Shown: positions 24,157 to 36,500 of the stretch, piece by piece
Layout: every line of letters begins with the position of its first letter
How positions within the stretch are numbered: the stretch's first letter is position 1
Origin: Trichinella spiralis
Taxonomy: Eukaryota; Nematoda; Enoplea; Trichinellida; Trichinellidae
Direction: 5' to 3'
Assembly: GCA_000181795.3 (NCBI GenBank)
Contig: CM012955.1
Location: 7,345,161-7,409,160, forward strand
DNA: 64,000 nt
Notes under the pieces: generated by a model
Told to the model about the DNA's origin: nothing
Database searches by the model: none
Seen by the model: the letters and a program-made list of their open reading frames with translations, nothing else
Position numbers and translations under genes: made by a program

Positions 24157-25722
24157 CTGGTAAGTTAGGCATTTTGTATGCAGTAGTATTTTAAAGTATA
24201 TTCACTTTAAACATTCATTTAACTCGTCTTTAAACAATTTTTTGCTTACCATGTCCGCTTTAGTGCAAAATCTGGCTAATCTGAATGTGTAAAACAGCAA
24301 ATTTTAAAGTGATTTTTTCCAATGTTTGACTTTGTTCATTGGCCCAAAGGATCCATCAGAGAGTTAATATGTTTAAACATGTAAATATAATCAAGCAGCT
24401 GCTCATAAGCGGCTCATCTGCCATTGGCTTTGTTCGTGAAAATGTTTGCACAAAGCTAAAAAGGCAGTGGAAAGGGCAACGAGAACTCATCGAGCTGCTA
24501 AGATTCATCTGCAACAGGAAAAATGACAAATAAATTTATTAAATGAAAATACTAATCCTGTTAAGTGTAATACTTTTCAAAGGACACCAATTTTTAGATG
24601 GAATAGCACGAAATGTTTCATTTATTTAGTTATTTAGTTCCAACAATGCAGCACAGCACATTTAACTTTCGAATTCAAATCAGTTTAAACAGTTATTTAA
24701 ATAAATCAAATTATCGCAAGTTATTTGTGAATTTTTTTAAATAAAATTTTCAAATAAGAAGTCTCACTCAATAGTCTTTTTATTAAAATAATGGAAACAA
24801 AAATAGCAAAACAAAAATATATAATGGTAAACGCTGAGTAAGACGTATTATAGTCAAAAAGTTATTTCAGTACATGCTGTGATAAGAACATGAAACCAAA
24901 TTTAATAATACAACAGCAATTGATATGGTTAAAAATATTTTAGCACTCTTGTTAATCTTCCAAGTTATGAATGCATTTGTAACACGCGATGTTACGGTTA
25001 GCTTTGGTCGGTCACCGATGCTAGGCACATCACTAATTTTTAACCTCTATTCATAAATATATACAAGCACGAACAACACACACTCGAGCGTGCAACTATT
25101 CCGCTATCACACAAAGCGCCTCAAAATTAATTTACATATGTATATATTAATTTTGAATTGGCGCCTGTCCCATTTTCTTCCTCTCGACCTTGACTTCCTT
25201 TTGATTGTTTTTGCGATCGTACCCATTGCACATTGATCATCAATCAATTATAATTAAATCAATTATAATCAATTAAAATTATAAGATCACAAAAACGTTG
25301 CGTAATACTTACATGCTGCAAATTATGTTGTCTCATGATTGTAGAATAGATCTATCATGTCGCATTAAGTGCTAAATTAATAAAATTGCATACATTATTA
25401 ATTAGTAATGTTTGTTTGAAAAAATACTGAACTGCTTACACAGTTTATTTACAACCAGAAACAAAACAACAAGTTTTCTATTACTCACTTGAAAAGCTGT
25501 TTATGTGCATATAAGGGGGGAGGGGGACAACAAAAGCCACCGCATTAATATCTAATTTATTGTTGCAACTTTTATTTTACAGTTCACTACACAGTTCACA
25601 GCTCTTAACACAAAGCCTTCGTACTTCTGTGTCATTTAAGCATGCTCCAAACACAGCCCAAATTTTGCACATCGGATGAAAGTCTTGACAAACAGAGCTT
25701 GCATCTAAAATCCAGAATTCTT
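24157..25722. other. Intergenic, includes 3' flank of the carboxypeptidase
   Basis: A plus-strand ORF at 24339-24533 starts without ATG and has no recognised domain. An imperfect palindrome lies at 25115-25165 and a purine run (GGGGGGAGGGGG) near 25515-25528. Nothing else was recognised. Confidence 0.5.
25115..25165. repeat. Imperfect palindrome able to form a hairpin
   Basis: GCGCCTCAAAATTAAT is mirrored by ATTAATTTTGAATTGGCGCC across a short ACATATGTATAT centre. It may be a cruciform site or the core of a tiny inverted-repeat element. Confidence 0.6.
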
Positions 25723-28385
25723 TTACTGACCAAAAATTAAAAAACCTTTGAGCCTACCGGTATTTGGGAAATAATTGTCGCGATTTCCTGGTAAGAGAAC
25801 CATAGCAACTTCTTTGATGCCTTCTAAAGTTTCCTTTCCTGTTGGTATAATATGCGATTCATCTAAGATGAATCCATCTTGATTGTCTTCTTCTGGGCGC
25901 AATTCAACAAGAAAAGAATATTTAATTCCTGCTACAGCTTTTGCCCAATCTTCAGATCCTCCAGAAGCAGGGTCTAAAATAACACAGCAAACTGTGTTCT
26001 GAAAACGCAATTCAAATTGAACCAACAACAAAATGCTAATAATGAACAAAATACACAATAATTGAGATTTTTCCGCTTTGTTAAAGTAAAATTTTCAATG
26101 TACAATAATTGCAGCACATACACAGTAAGTCAGCTCCTGTGCCCACACGGTATCTAGTTCCATAGACATTATATATAGATTGGCAAGCTGCTAATGCTAC
26201 TTCTCTCTAAAATTTAATTATCCTGAGCAAGTCGTTTTCATTTTACAAGCATACCAAATCATGCACATCTTTCGGATAGGAGTAACGTTGATTTCCATAT
26301 GGATACATCCATATTTGTGAATAGGAATGCAAAGTTAGGAATGCTCCTAACTGATCAGCTCTTTGCAATATAAAACGTTCTATTGCTTGTGTTTCCGGTT
26401 CGCTGAATGCACTTCTGCCACTGTATGTTTCCTGACATGGATCCTGACTACCACCCTGCTGGTTCCATTTAAAATCAAAATTTCGGTTCTAAAATATTGA
26501 AGTGTTGTTTTGAAAATGTATTTCACGATATCAATTAAACGTGAACGAGTGTAGCTTCTTTATAAGATTTTTTTTTAATTTAAAACTAATCTTGTTCCGT
26601 AGTTTCATACGATTGATGATTTTGTAGATCAGACTCAGTTAAAACACAAGTATTGCAAAGTATGATGCAGATGAAGCACCAGGAATTGATACGCATTGGA
26701 AACTTACGAGATCAACACCGCGACAGCAATATGAATTTTTAAACGGTTGGCAGTTTGCTGGAGAACGATTTTTTCTCCATAATCTTACCTTAAAATACAA
26801 AACGTACTTAATATGTACGTCTTTTTTTCCAGTTTTATATTAAAGCGGAGAAAAAAGTCAAAAGAATGAATCTTGCTGCAGAGTTTAAATTTAAATTAAA
26901 TATTTGCATTTACCCGTGGATTTAAACTAGACCGACTAAACTCATAACCATCAGGGTTTACCACCGGCAGTATGTACCACGTTAAGCCGTTGACATATTT
27001 CTGCACTTCCATGTCAAAATTATATCTTGTCACGAGCTATTATAATGCTATTTAAGTACCAGTATATTGAAAAAAATATTTGTTTTACATAATTTATAAT
27101 GTATAAAGCTGTACTAGGTGCAATCCATTCACGTGCATGAATACCAGCGTCAATCCATATTGCCGGTTGACTGCTGTAAAATCTACCAATCTAAAAAATA
27201 CATTTAAATAAGAAATTAAAAAATTATTACTTTAACTTCATGTAAATAATTGTTTTCTAAAAATTCATATTATATATAATCACAAATTTAGGTGGCCATG
27301 GATGTGCTTGTGCAATAGTAAAAATTGAATTTTTTTTCAGATTTAATGGAAATCAGAATTAAAAAATATTTCTTCTACAAGTATTTTTTCAAATTCACCT
27401 TTGAATATACTAGATGTATTAATATTTTTAAAACATAAATTAGCAATGATTTGTTTTATATAGAATTTTTATTTACTGAAAGATTATAATATTGAAATAC
27501 CTGTATTAAATTGATTTCCCGATTTTCATGCGTATATCCAATAGTGTGCACCTTCGCTATGTGTGGATATTGTTTCTCCAGATTTCGCATGTAATTTTGA
27601 ATCTATCAATATATTATAAAAAAACAGATCAAGGTAAAGCAAGGTTTTTAGACATACTTCACTGTAAGAATGATAGACACTAATATCAAAGTAGGGAGTT
27701 GTTAAATAGTTAAAGCGGCGTACCCTTCCTTTGCTTCTTCGAGTTTGCTTTTCTGAAAGAAATCTAAACCGCCTATTTTAGTTGGAAATTTCCAAATAAA
27801 TTACTTTTCAACGTCTGGTATGCTGATGCTGAGGCTGATATTGTGTTCCTTGCATTGAAACAAAAATTTATCCATGCTAATGTCATTTACCATTATATCG
27901 ACTGTTGAATTGAGAAAAGCAGGTGGCCGCCAAAAATCAATCTTTCATAAAAATAAACAATTTAAAAAGTTTGCTTAAATCAAACAATTTCAATTTACTT
28001 GATCACCGTCAGCATGCTGATACATGATTTGCAAAAACTTGAGCTGTGATTCATTTGTTGGAACAGTGCGCATAACTTTGTAAACTCTTAAAACAGTTGC
28101 ATCAAATTTTGAATGCAAAACAATTTGTTTTTTATTAATTATTAATTTAATTAAAAATTTTATTCATTGGAATAAAACAAATTAATGAAAACATCATGTT
28201 GGCAGCATTTCTTTAATGAAAGAAGTTTTTTTTGAATAACATGTTCACTTTGAATATTGATTATTAATTGTGGAATAAACAGCTAAAATTGCTTACGCAT
28301 TCGATTGCATTGCATAATTTTCCTTGTCAGCAGTGGCGGTAATCAGCATGAAGAATGGAAATATTAAAGAAACAAGTTGAAGCAT
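25723..28385 (-). CDS. Secreted M14 metallocarboxypeptidase proenzyme (A/B family)
   Basis: Eleven exons: 28385-28297, 28086-27999, 27941-27805, 27736-27658, 27602-27501, 27190-27089, 27036-26914, 26788-26708, 26488-26255, 26206-26122, 25973-25723, coding about 456 aa. It is a Zn exopeptidase that removes C-terminal residues. It has a signal peptide ([12 protein letters not shown]...TATA), then an activation segment with YKVMRTVP and [16 protein letters not shown], then a basic RVRR site at about residues 109-112. Zn ligands are His183 and Glu186 ([12 protein letters not shown]) and His321 (LTLHSYSQ). Substrate Arg/Asn-Arg lie in HARE and NRNFDF. Tyr374 starts [10 protein letters not shown] and catalytic Glu397 lies in VELRP. 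Glu381, at the position that is Ile in CPA and Asp in CPB, hints at preference for basic C-termini. All active residues are intact. The exon 3/4 acceptor is the weakest call: the strongest site at 27752 is out of phase. Confidence 0.95.
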
Positions 28386-29762
28386 ACTGTTTGTTCACTA
28401 CAATGCTAAAGAGATGTGATGAACAAAATTTACTATATGCTTTCTGAAAATAATATTAGCATTATAAAAGTATTTGTTCATTGTCAAATTTATTGTTCTG
28501 CTATATGTTTATGCAATAATTAAAAAAAGAAAGGTAATTCATTAAAAAAAACAAATTTTCTTCAAATGTGCTTCAATTGCAGCTAAGTGAATACCGAGAA
28601 AGTGTCGCATATTTTGTGATATTGCAACTTTATCAGTATGATGAATTGAGCAAGAGGAGTGAAAAGAATACAACTTGGCAGAGCCAGTTAAAACTTCATC
28701 CTGTTTAAATTTCCATCTGGTTCTTCAGCAAAGAAGCTGACGCACGGCCGTTACCCAATTTTCAAACTAAGGCAAACTTTAAGATCATCAGCTTTGTAAA
28801 ATGATGTAATAATCAATTATTAATCGTTTATTTACAAGTAATTCTCTTTGGATATTTATGAATGACTTGAGATTTTTCCAACATTGAAGTGATTTATAGA
28901 AATAAAATATTCAATGTTACATTATGAAACAGATTATTGAAATGTAAAAAAATGTTTTTTTCCACTATTTCTTAGAGCATGAAGAGTATAAATAAATAAA
29001 TAAAAGTATAAATGCACACACATATTTATAGATTGATAAAGCTTAATTTGATTTCAAAAAAAATAGCATAAATTGATTAGCATACACATCTTAAATGATG
29101 ATCTATTCCACTTTTGTTTCGGTTCTTATAACAATATAAACTAAGTGAATGAAAATAAATAGCCGTTGCTTTAACAAATTGTTTGCATTAGCCGTCGAAA
29201 TTCCTGTTTTTATTATGTAATAAAATTGTTAAGCTAATGCAAACATTGACGCTCGATAAACCCAGTGAGACGTACAAACATATTTGATAATCAATCTTCA
29301 CATTTGATTATTTACTTTTGTAAAAATTTATTTCTTTTTAATCCAAAGTGGCATATTTGCAATTTTTCAATTGATATTAAATATTTGTGACGATAAATTG
29401 TTCAAGTGGCATATTTTTGCTTCAAAAATATGAGCACAATTTCAAGTTGTGCTAAAACTGAGTGCAGTGGAGCAGTCCATTTTTACCATACAAAAAAGCA
29501 TATAGCATATAGCACTGCAGAGCAGAAACGCTCAAGGTGATTATACCCAATATAGCCCGTCAGCAAAACTAGGCCGCCAATTATGTGATTACTGTTACGG
29601 TTTGAAGTGGTTATTAGTCTGCAGCACTAGTTTGTTGTTTTTAGCAAATCTAGCCGATGCTACCACCACTTGAACAGCTAGTTTGCAGACGGTCGCAAGA
29701 ATATTACAACTGCTTCTTATAGCAGATGGAACCAATTGCAACTGTACACTGTTTTAATTATT
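28386..29762. promoter_or_regulatory. Divergent intergenic region between carboxypeptidase and Trunk-like gene
   Basis: About 1.4 kb separates the two start codons, which point away from each other. It is AT-rich with no obvious TATA pair. The last 250 bp before the Trunk-like start are somewhat less AT-rich and contain an acceptor-like CTTATAGCAG at about 29716-29725. Confidence 0.4.
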
Positions 29763-30512
29763 ATGTTGGTTTACGGTGGATGGTTGTCGTTGGTCGATTT
29801 GTACAGTCGATTATTTTTGATTCTGTTTTTGATAATTACAAAAATTGCATCTGCTGAACAAAGCATACTGTGTCCACCAACATCCCGAAGTCGTCTGCTG
29901 TTAATGTTGGGCGAAGGTTATAACAGTCGTTACATGAGCGTGGACAAGCCGACGGATTTTTTCATGCCTGAATTTGGACGTTTGGATTACAATTGGCCGG
30001 CAACAAATTCCCAAAAACCATTTCCCATGTCTCCTCATGGCAATGTAGGAGAATTGAATTTCAAAGTTGAAGCCGGCCATCAGCAAGTGTTGCTTGGAAA
30101 TGCTCACAATCAACGTATTTTGAAACTGTTGTCAAATCTGAAAAACAGATCAACAATTGTCGAAAGTCCAAAAATGGATAAATTGAAAAGGGAAATTGTT
30201 GCTGGAACAAGTTGGACTCATGATGCTGGACATTTGGAACAATTGACTCGTGTCGATTTGCCGTGGACTTGCGAAGAACAAGCAAATTGGATAGATCTGG
30301 GCGAGAGTCGATTTCCGCGTTTCGTTCGTTCTGTTACTTGTTCATCTGATCGTTGCTTTTACGGACATTATCGATGTCGACCAAGAGCTTTTACTGTGAA
30401 AATACTACGACGACTGACCGCTAACTGCATAAATGACGACAACGGACAGCTTGTCGAACCGTGGGTATTTGAAGAGTTCGCTTTGAATTTGTGCTGCCAG
30501 TGCACCGCTTAA
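29763..30512 (+). CDS. Trunk/PTTH-like secreted cystine-knot ligand
   Basis: A single-exon ORF of 249 codons plus stop from the ATG at 29763. An N-terminal hydrophobic segment (about residues 16-31, ending ITKIASA) acts as signal peptide, followed by a poorly conserved proregion with dibasic KR (about residue 148). The C-terminal 82 residues carry the family signature: WTCEEQANWIDLG, SRFPRFVRSVTC, CFYGHYRCRPRAFTVKILRR, WVFEEFALNLCCQC, with eight cysteines in cystine-knot spacing. In arthropods Trunk and PTTH activate the receptor tyrosine kinase Torso; Noggin shares the DLG...(F/W)PR...C core. The YGHYRCRPRAFTVK block is much closer to Trunk/PTTH than to Noggin. The frame is open to the last Cys and TAA, so it appears intact. 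AATAAA lies just after the stop. Confidence 0.85.
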   Translation: MLVYGGWLSLVDLYSRLFLILFLIITKIASAEQSILCPPTSRSRLLLMLGEGYNSRYMSVDKPTDFFMPEFGRLDYNWPATNSQKPFPMSPHGNVGELNFKVEAGHQQVLLGNAHNQRILKLLSNLKNRSTIVESPKMDKLKREIVAGTSWTHDAGHLEQLTRVDLPWTCEEQANWIDLGESRFPRFVRSVTCSSDRCFYGHYRCRPRAFTVKILRRLTANCINDDNGQLVEPWVFEEFALNLCCQCTA

Positions 30513-33500
30513 TAAATAACATCCACTACAACTGACCGTATGTCGTTCATTTTCATCATGACTGTTGGTGCATGTCGTTGACGTGTTTGTGATGTTTTTA
30601 TCCTCATTAAAAATATTCTCCACCATCTTACACTATTATTATTTGTACTCTTTTCATTTAATTTAATATCCAAAAAATCTATTTTTTGCGAATGGAAAGT
30701 TTAGTGGAATAATTACCGTATGGATTTAGTTGGAAGTTTTACAACAGAAAATAATCACAAATGAATAATGTGAACAATTGAAAAGAAAAATGAAGTCAAC
30801 ACTAAATATATTGGTTTGATGTTGAATTAAAACAACAAAAAAAATCTACATTTCAACAGAAATGCTTATCAAGTACACATCTGTTCGAGAATTTACATAT
30901 ATTTACATAGATGTGCGCAAAGTGTGCATATTTTATACTGGTGAAAATTGTAATTATTGCTCAAGTTGAAGCAAACAATTCAGTTAAATTTTGCAAATAA
31001 TAACCGAACCACTTTCACACTGCTAATAATCCACTGGACAAAGATTTGAAAAACAAATGCAACTATTTTCTTACACAATATTCAATTTCCCCCTTGGATG
31101 ACGATGATGAAATTTTTTTTTCAATTCACTCAACAACTTTGAACAAAAAAAAGTTTAGCATTTTATGTTCAGTATTATTCGGAAAAAAAATTACAAAAAT
31201 CAAAAGTATTTTACAATTATCCAATAAAAAAACGTAGATTCCAATTTGATCTTTAGATTTTAAGTGAAAAAAAGGTAATAATATTGTAATATTGAAAATT
31301 AATATTACATTTTTGTTTTCAAATTTTTCATTCAGTGCAATAAGGAATAAGAGAATAAAATGAATGTGATTAACAAAGAAGCATGCAAATTCATACCTCT
31401 TTGAAAAGGAGGTCGCCGAGGTGTGGATTAGCACAAATTAATCAACAAAAGCTTATGGGCCGAACGAGTGAAAAATACTACAAATGAGCCGAATGTGATC
31501 CAATGCCAATTATATAAACAGAAATTTCACTTGCATAAATCACGATCTGGGTTGTAATGGCTTTCACGATTGCGCGTGCGTTGCGCTTCCACTGCGACCC
31601 TGTTTACTCTGCGCTAACAAGCACATGTGAACGACCCATTACGGAACTGTTTTCTTCTTATTATTGGTAAAAGTGCACTTTTTTGAGAAAAAGAAAAAAA
31701 AAGAATTACAACAACATCCCACCTTAAAATACAAATGTCATACATGCATTATTGGAATTTTTTATACTCATAAATTAATTGCTTTCTTCTTTTCACCTTT
31801 CTGCATCATTTTAATGCTTCGGGTGTGACCTGAGAAAAAGCTTTTTTTCCATTTTTTTTCTTGCTTTGGAAAACTCATCTTCCGGGTTTGTGACATTGTA
31901 ATGCACATCATGTTGAACACAGATTGATAATTTCCAACAGAAATGCAAATTATTGCTTGCTTTTTTTTCGATTGAAATTACAATTACAATATTTGACAAT
32001 GCAAAAACTGATTTGAAATCATCATTACCGTATGCTATGATAAATGCATTTTTACAAAATCGAAACACCGAACAACACTAAACTTACTGTCTCTTCTTCT
32101 TTTTCTTCTTGCTAATGTTCTATTATTAAATATTAAACTTTTACCTTCATCAAGCTTTATATGGTGAGGCTTTTCACCATTTTCGAAAACAGGTTCTTTT
32201 GTGAAAAGTGCATTTTTAGTATAGGTAAATTAACCCAAAAAATGAACAACCAACAGCTTTTAGAACGCGTCGAATGACCTTAAATTATTTTAATTTGAAC
32301 AATATAATCAATTTTAGCGGAAGCTAAATTGCCGCTTTTGCTCAACACTATCACCAGATGCAGGAAACAGAAGTTGAATGAACGCGACGAGTGAATGAAA
32401 ATTTTTCACGCTTTTCAAGCACTTTATTTCATCAAAAATTTTTAAAACCAACAAACAACAGAACAGCAGCACCGTTGTAGGATTGGTTTTCATATGTGAA
32501 ATTTGAAAAAATTGTGGAACTTTTCAAAATAAACCAAAAAGAACCTAGAAATTCAAGTTAGCTTTCAAAATATTATTTAAAAAAAAGCAAAATTTATTTT
32601 TAATTCTCTTTGAAAACAAATATTCAATCTTGTTGTAATTTTGAAAAATACGTGAATGCTGTAAAATTTGTGAAATTATTATTATTACTTTGTAACAATG
32701 CTGAAAAATAATCATTTGATAATTTCAAAAGTCATACATATTATTAAAATATATATTTGTATTTTCAATAAATCCAAACATCATTCATCAGTTAATCATC
32801 TCTGCTATGCTATCTAATCACTCGCGATTAACATCAAGTAATGAACAATGAGAATTTTTTTTAAATTCATCTAAATTCTCTGAAATTATGTTATTTTTTT
32901 ACTGTTATATTCATAATACAAGTGAATCTTTATTAAACTTTTTCTTGTAAAATTTCACTTACTTTTTCTAAAGTTATTAATTTCGAAAATTCAACAACTT
33001 TTGCTTTGATATATTCATAAATATGTATGAGCCGTTATCATTATACAGTTGGCTTGGAATATAAATGTAAAAATAAAATCAAGTTGATAAATCATCTTCG
33101 TTTGCATCATATAGCATTAACTCTTACATTGAACTCAGAAAGAGCACTATTTCGAATGAAATAGATGATAACCTTTTAAATAAATAAATAAATGTTTAAT
33201 ATATGATAAAAATTTTAAAGATATATTTGCAATGCTACATAAATTGTTACACGTGTACATTTAACTTAGTTGAAATTATTATTATTATTATGGAGAAAAT
33301 TGTGTGCATTTACACCCATTAATAAAGATAAAAACGATGATTTTCAGGTAACGTTTCTATTTGTTTACTTTAAAAATTCAAATGAAATGACATTTGTAAA
33401 TGTAGATAAATTTGTATTTTTCAAGTATCAAAACATTTTCTTCCAAATTTATTCCATGTATGTGTAAAATTTGAAAGTTAAATTTTACACAATGGCATTT

Positions 33501-36500
33501 GTATTGGGAAAATGTTTAAAAATACATTCTTATCAGCATCTGCTTATCAACGTGTTAAAAATTTTCAAAATAAAAAAGCAGAACATGCCAGCAATAAATT
33601 TAGAAAAAAACTGTTTCAATTCTTCCTGTAATATTGGTAGCTACGTGGCAAAATAAAAAACGGTTGCAATGTAATGTCATCATCCCCTTCTAAAATTAGC
33701 ATATATGATTTTCAGTGAAAGTAAACATCGAGTAAAAGTTTGATTTCTAAGTTTATTCTTTAGCCAATTTTTAGAAAAATCTATATCAAAAGAAGATTTA
33801 GAAATTTGATAATGTCGTTTCTTTAATGTTTTAAGTTTGATTTTAATATGAACGACAAAATTGTTTAATTGTGAGAATACCAAATGATTGACATTAGTGG
33901 GATGAAAATGCCAACAGTTGAAGTTATAAAATAATTATTTAACCGTAATTTTGCATGTTTTTTCGAATAAGTTGTTGTTAGATAATATCAACAACAGAAA
34001 TACAAAAAATTGAAAACTTTATTCGGTAACTTTTCATTGTATTTTAAAGATATTCAACTTTATTCTTCTCCATCTCGTTTTTCACTATTGTTAAGCAACA
34101 GAACATACTCTGCTATTTTCTAAGCTTGTTTATAATTAAATATTTACTATAAATAATGTCAAAATGTTGTTGCAGTTTTAACTGATAAAATCAAGCCTAA
34201 AATGCTATCGCAAACTCATAAACGGCAAACATGACGTTAAGCAATCAGCGATAAAACTCGCATTATCTCTGTTTGAATGCTGATTTATGACTGCTGAATT
34301 GTTTTGTTTTGTTTTGATTACATTAAAAATCACCAATTTTTGACAATTGAAATAATTAATTTGACAAAATGAAGAATTAGCAAAGCAAATTTTGCCATAA
34401 ATCGGAAAACAATTTTTCAAAATTACAATTTTCACGAATGTAAAGCGCAAAGCATGTCCGTGCGGAAAACTGTGCAATTTTTCAAATTTTACAATTGGCA
34501 AATCTTTGATCACAGGAATGAAACATTTTTTTTCAAACGTTTAAATTTGATAAGCAAAATCAAATTTTTGAATTACTGTAACATGTTAAAATTCAACTGA
34601 AAATATTAACAAAGGTAGTTTTGACTGGAAAAAAGTTTTTTAAATCATTAAAATTAGTTTTACATTATTTTGTCGTCTTTAAATTCTGTTTCTCTCTACA
34701 TGGATTCAATTTCAACAGATTTCATTTATTCTCCAGTAATATCCAATCTAGTGCTGACGTAATTTTTGTTGCATTATGAACAATTTTCCATCTTTCATTT
34801 CATCGATAATGTTCATCCCGATGGACAAATTCGAAAAAGCATCTAATTCAAAATCCACATCTAACCGGTAATTTAAATTAGAAATGAACAAAAAAGTCAA
34901 TTTAAATTGTTACAATTTAATTCAAATTTCAACATTAAATTACACACTGGATGAGAAGAGGAAAAATTGAAAAATTATTTTTTTTTGCAAAATATTTGTG
35001 CATAATTTATGATCTGCTTATTTTCATTTTTGTAGACAGCTTTTCTTTTATTTGTATTGAGATAGAAAATATTGTACAAAAATGAAATAGAAAAAGCATT
35101 TGCCTAATTAAAGCGACTATTTATTGACATTTTTCGAATAAAAACTAGTTACCATAATTGCTCTGCCATCGCCATGAAAAGTGAATAAAGACATGTGACA
35201 TGGAAATGGAGGGCGGATTTTTCATTGCTATTTCATTCAGCTGTTCGACAGTTTACGACTGTGCATTGGAGAAAACTGGCAAACGGTATAATTTGCTTGG
35301 AGAAATACCCATCTGCAAAACTTTTACTATCCATCTGATCCACTTTATGCAGTTGCTTTTTTACATGCATCGACATTTGTTGTTGCTATTGTTGAAAATA
35401 ATTGAAATCTGCTGCATTTACTGATTTTCTCAACATCCCATACATTTACCTCTACATACACAGAAATACGTACACATTATAAGTAAGAAAGTCATTTAAT
35501 TTCTGTAATTACAATTTTATCCTTTATAAATTTATATTTATTTATTCCATTAAACTGATTTGTATTACAATTTTGCAAATAAATATGCCAAATAATGTTA
35601 TCAATTTTATCAATTCACAGATTAATCTTATGTGACTTTTCACCTGAAAAAATTTTCCCTTCGTGATGATGTAAATTCAACTTATGAAACTTGTTAATTT
35701 GCATTCTGTGCAACTTGAAATGCTTATTCAAACAAAATTTCCTCAAATCTACATTTTCGGAGGCTTCAAGTCTATAAATTAACGAAAAAACATTTTTATT
35801 ATTAAAAAAGTAAAATCAAATATTTAAGCTTTCAGTTATCAGTCAGACTGAAATTATTTTCCATTTAATCACAACACCCGCATTGCAACATTTTGAAATA
35901 ACTGCTATGTTTACAGTGATACTGATCAGTTAGCTAACTTATTATAGCTGGTTTATTTTTCTGGTTGATATTTTTCTGCTTTTACCGCTTCACTGTGCTG
36001 TCAGCAATTCTGGTTTCGATTTGTTTTTGGTCTGCTGAATTTTCGGATGAACAGTTGCTGCAGGGGCAATAGCATGAAAGACTGCCCAAGCCGGTCACAC
36101 CCACCATTCCTTAGTTCCATTTGTTCTTCTGTTCATCAGCTTTCATTTTTCATACATGCTGATTAAGCTTTCATTGTGAAATTTAAAAAAAACTCAAAAA
36201 AAACAATTGTTTAAACTATTTTGCAATATGTGGAATTGAGAGCGCAGGAATACATGCGATTGGATTTTCAACTTGTTGAATATTTTCATATTTTCCACTT
36301 TTATTGGACAGTAAAGATGAAAATAGACACGAAACATTAGTCAAATGAGCTTCAAATTCCAATATTATTCCTGTTATGTTTTACAACATTTAGCTATCTT
36401 TGCATGCATTTTCAACAATTACACTGCGTTTTATTTCATTTAAAATTCATGCTGCAGTATACTGCGTATTTTAATATATCCAATTTATACATTTTTAAAA

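Noticed and set aside
24339-24533. 64-codon plus-strand ORF, and a basic frame that looked ribosomal-protein-like
   Set aside because: No ATG start. The basic stretch is under 30 codons with a stop just upstream, so there is no support for a processed pseudogene.
25973-26058. N-terminal extension of the last carboxypeptidase exon
   Set aside because: The TTATTTTAG acceptor at 25974 joins in phase to the previous GTATGT donor and restores the conserved Tyr of YPASGG. The longer open frame is intronic.
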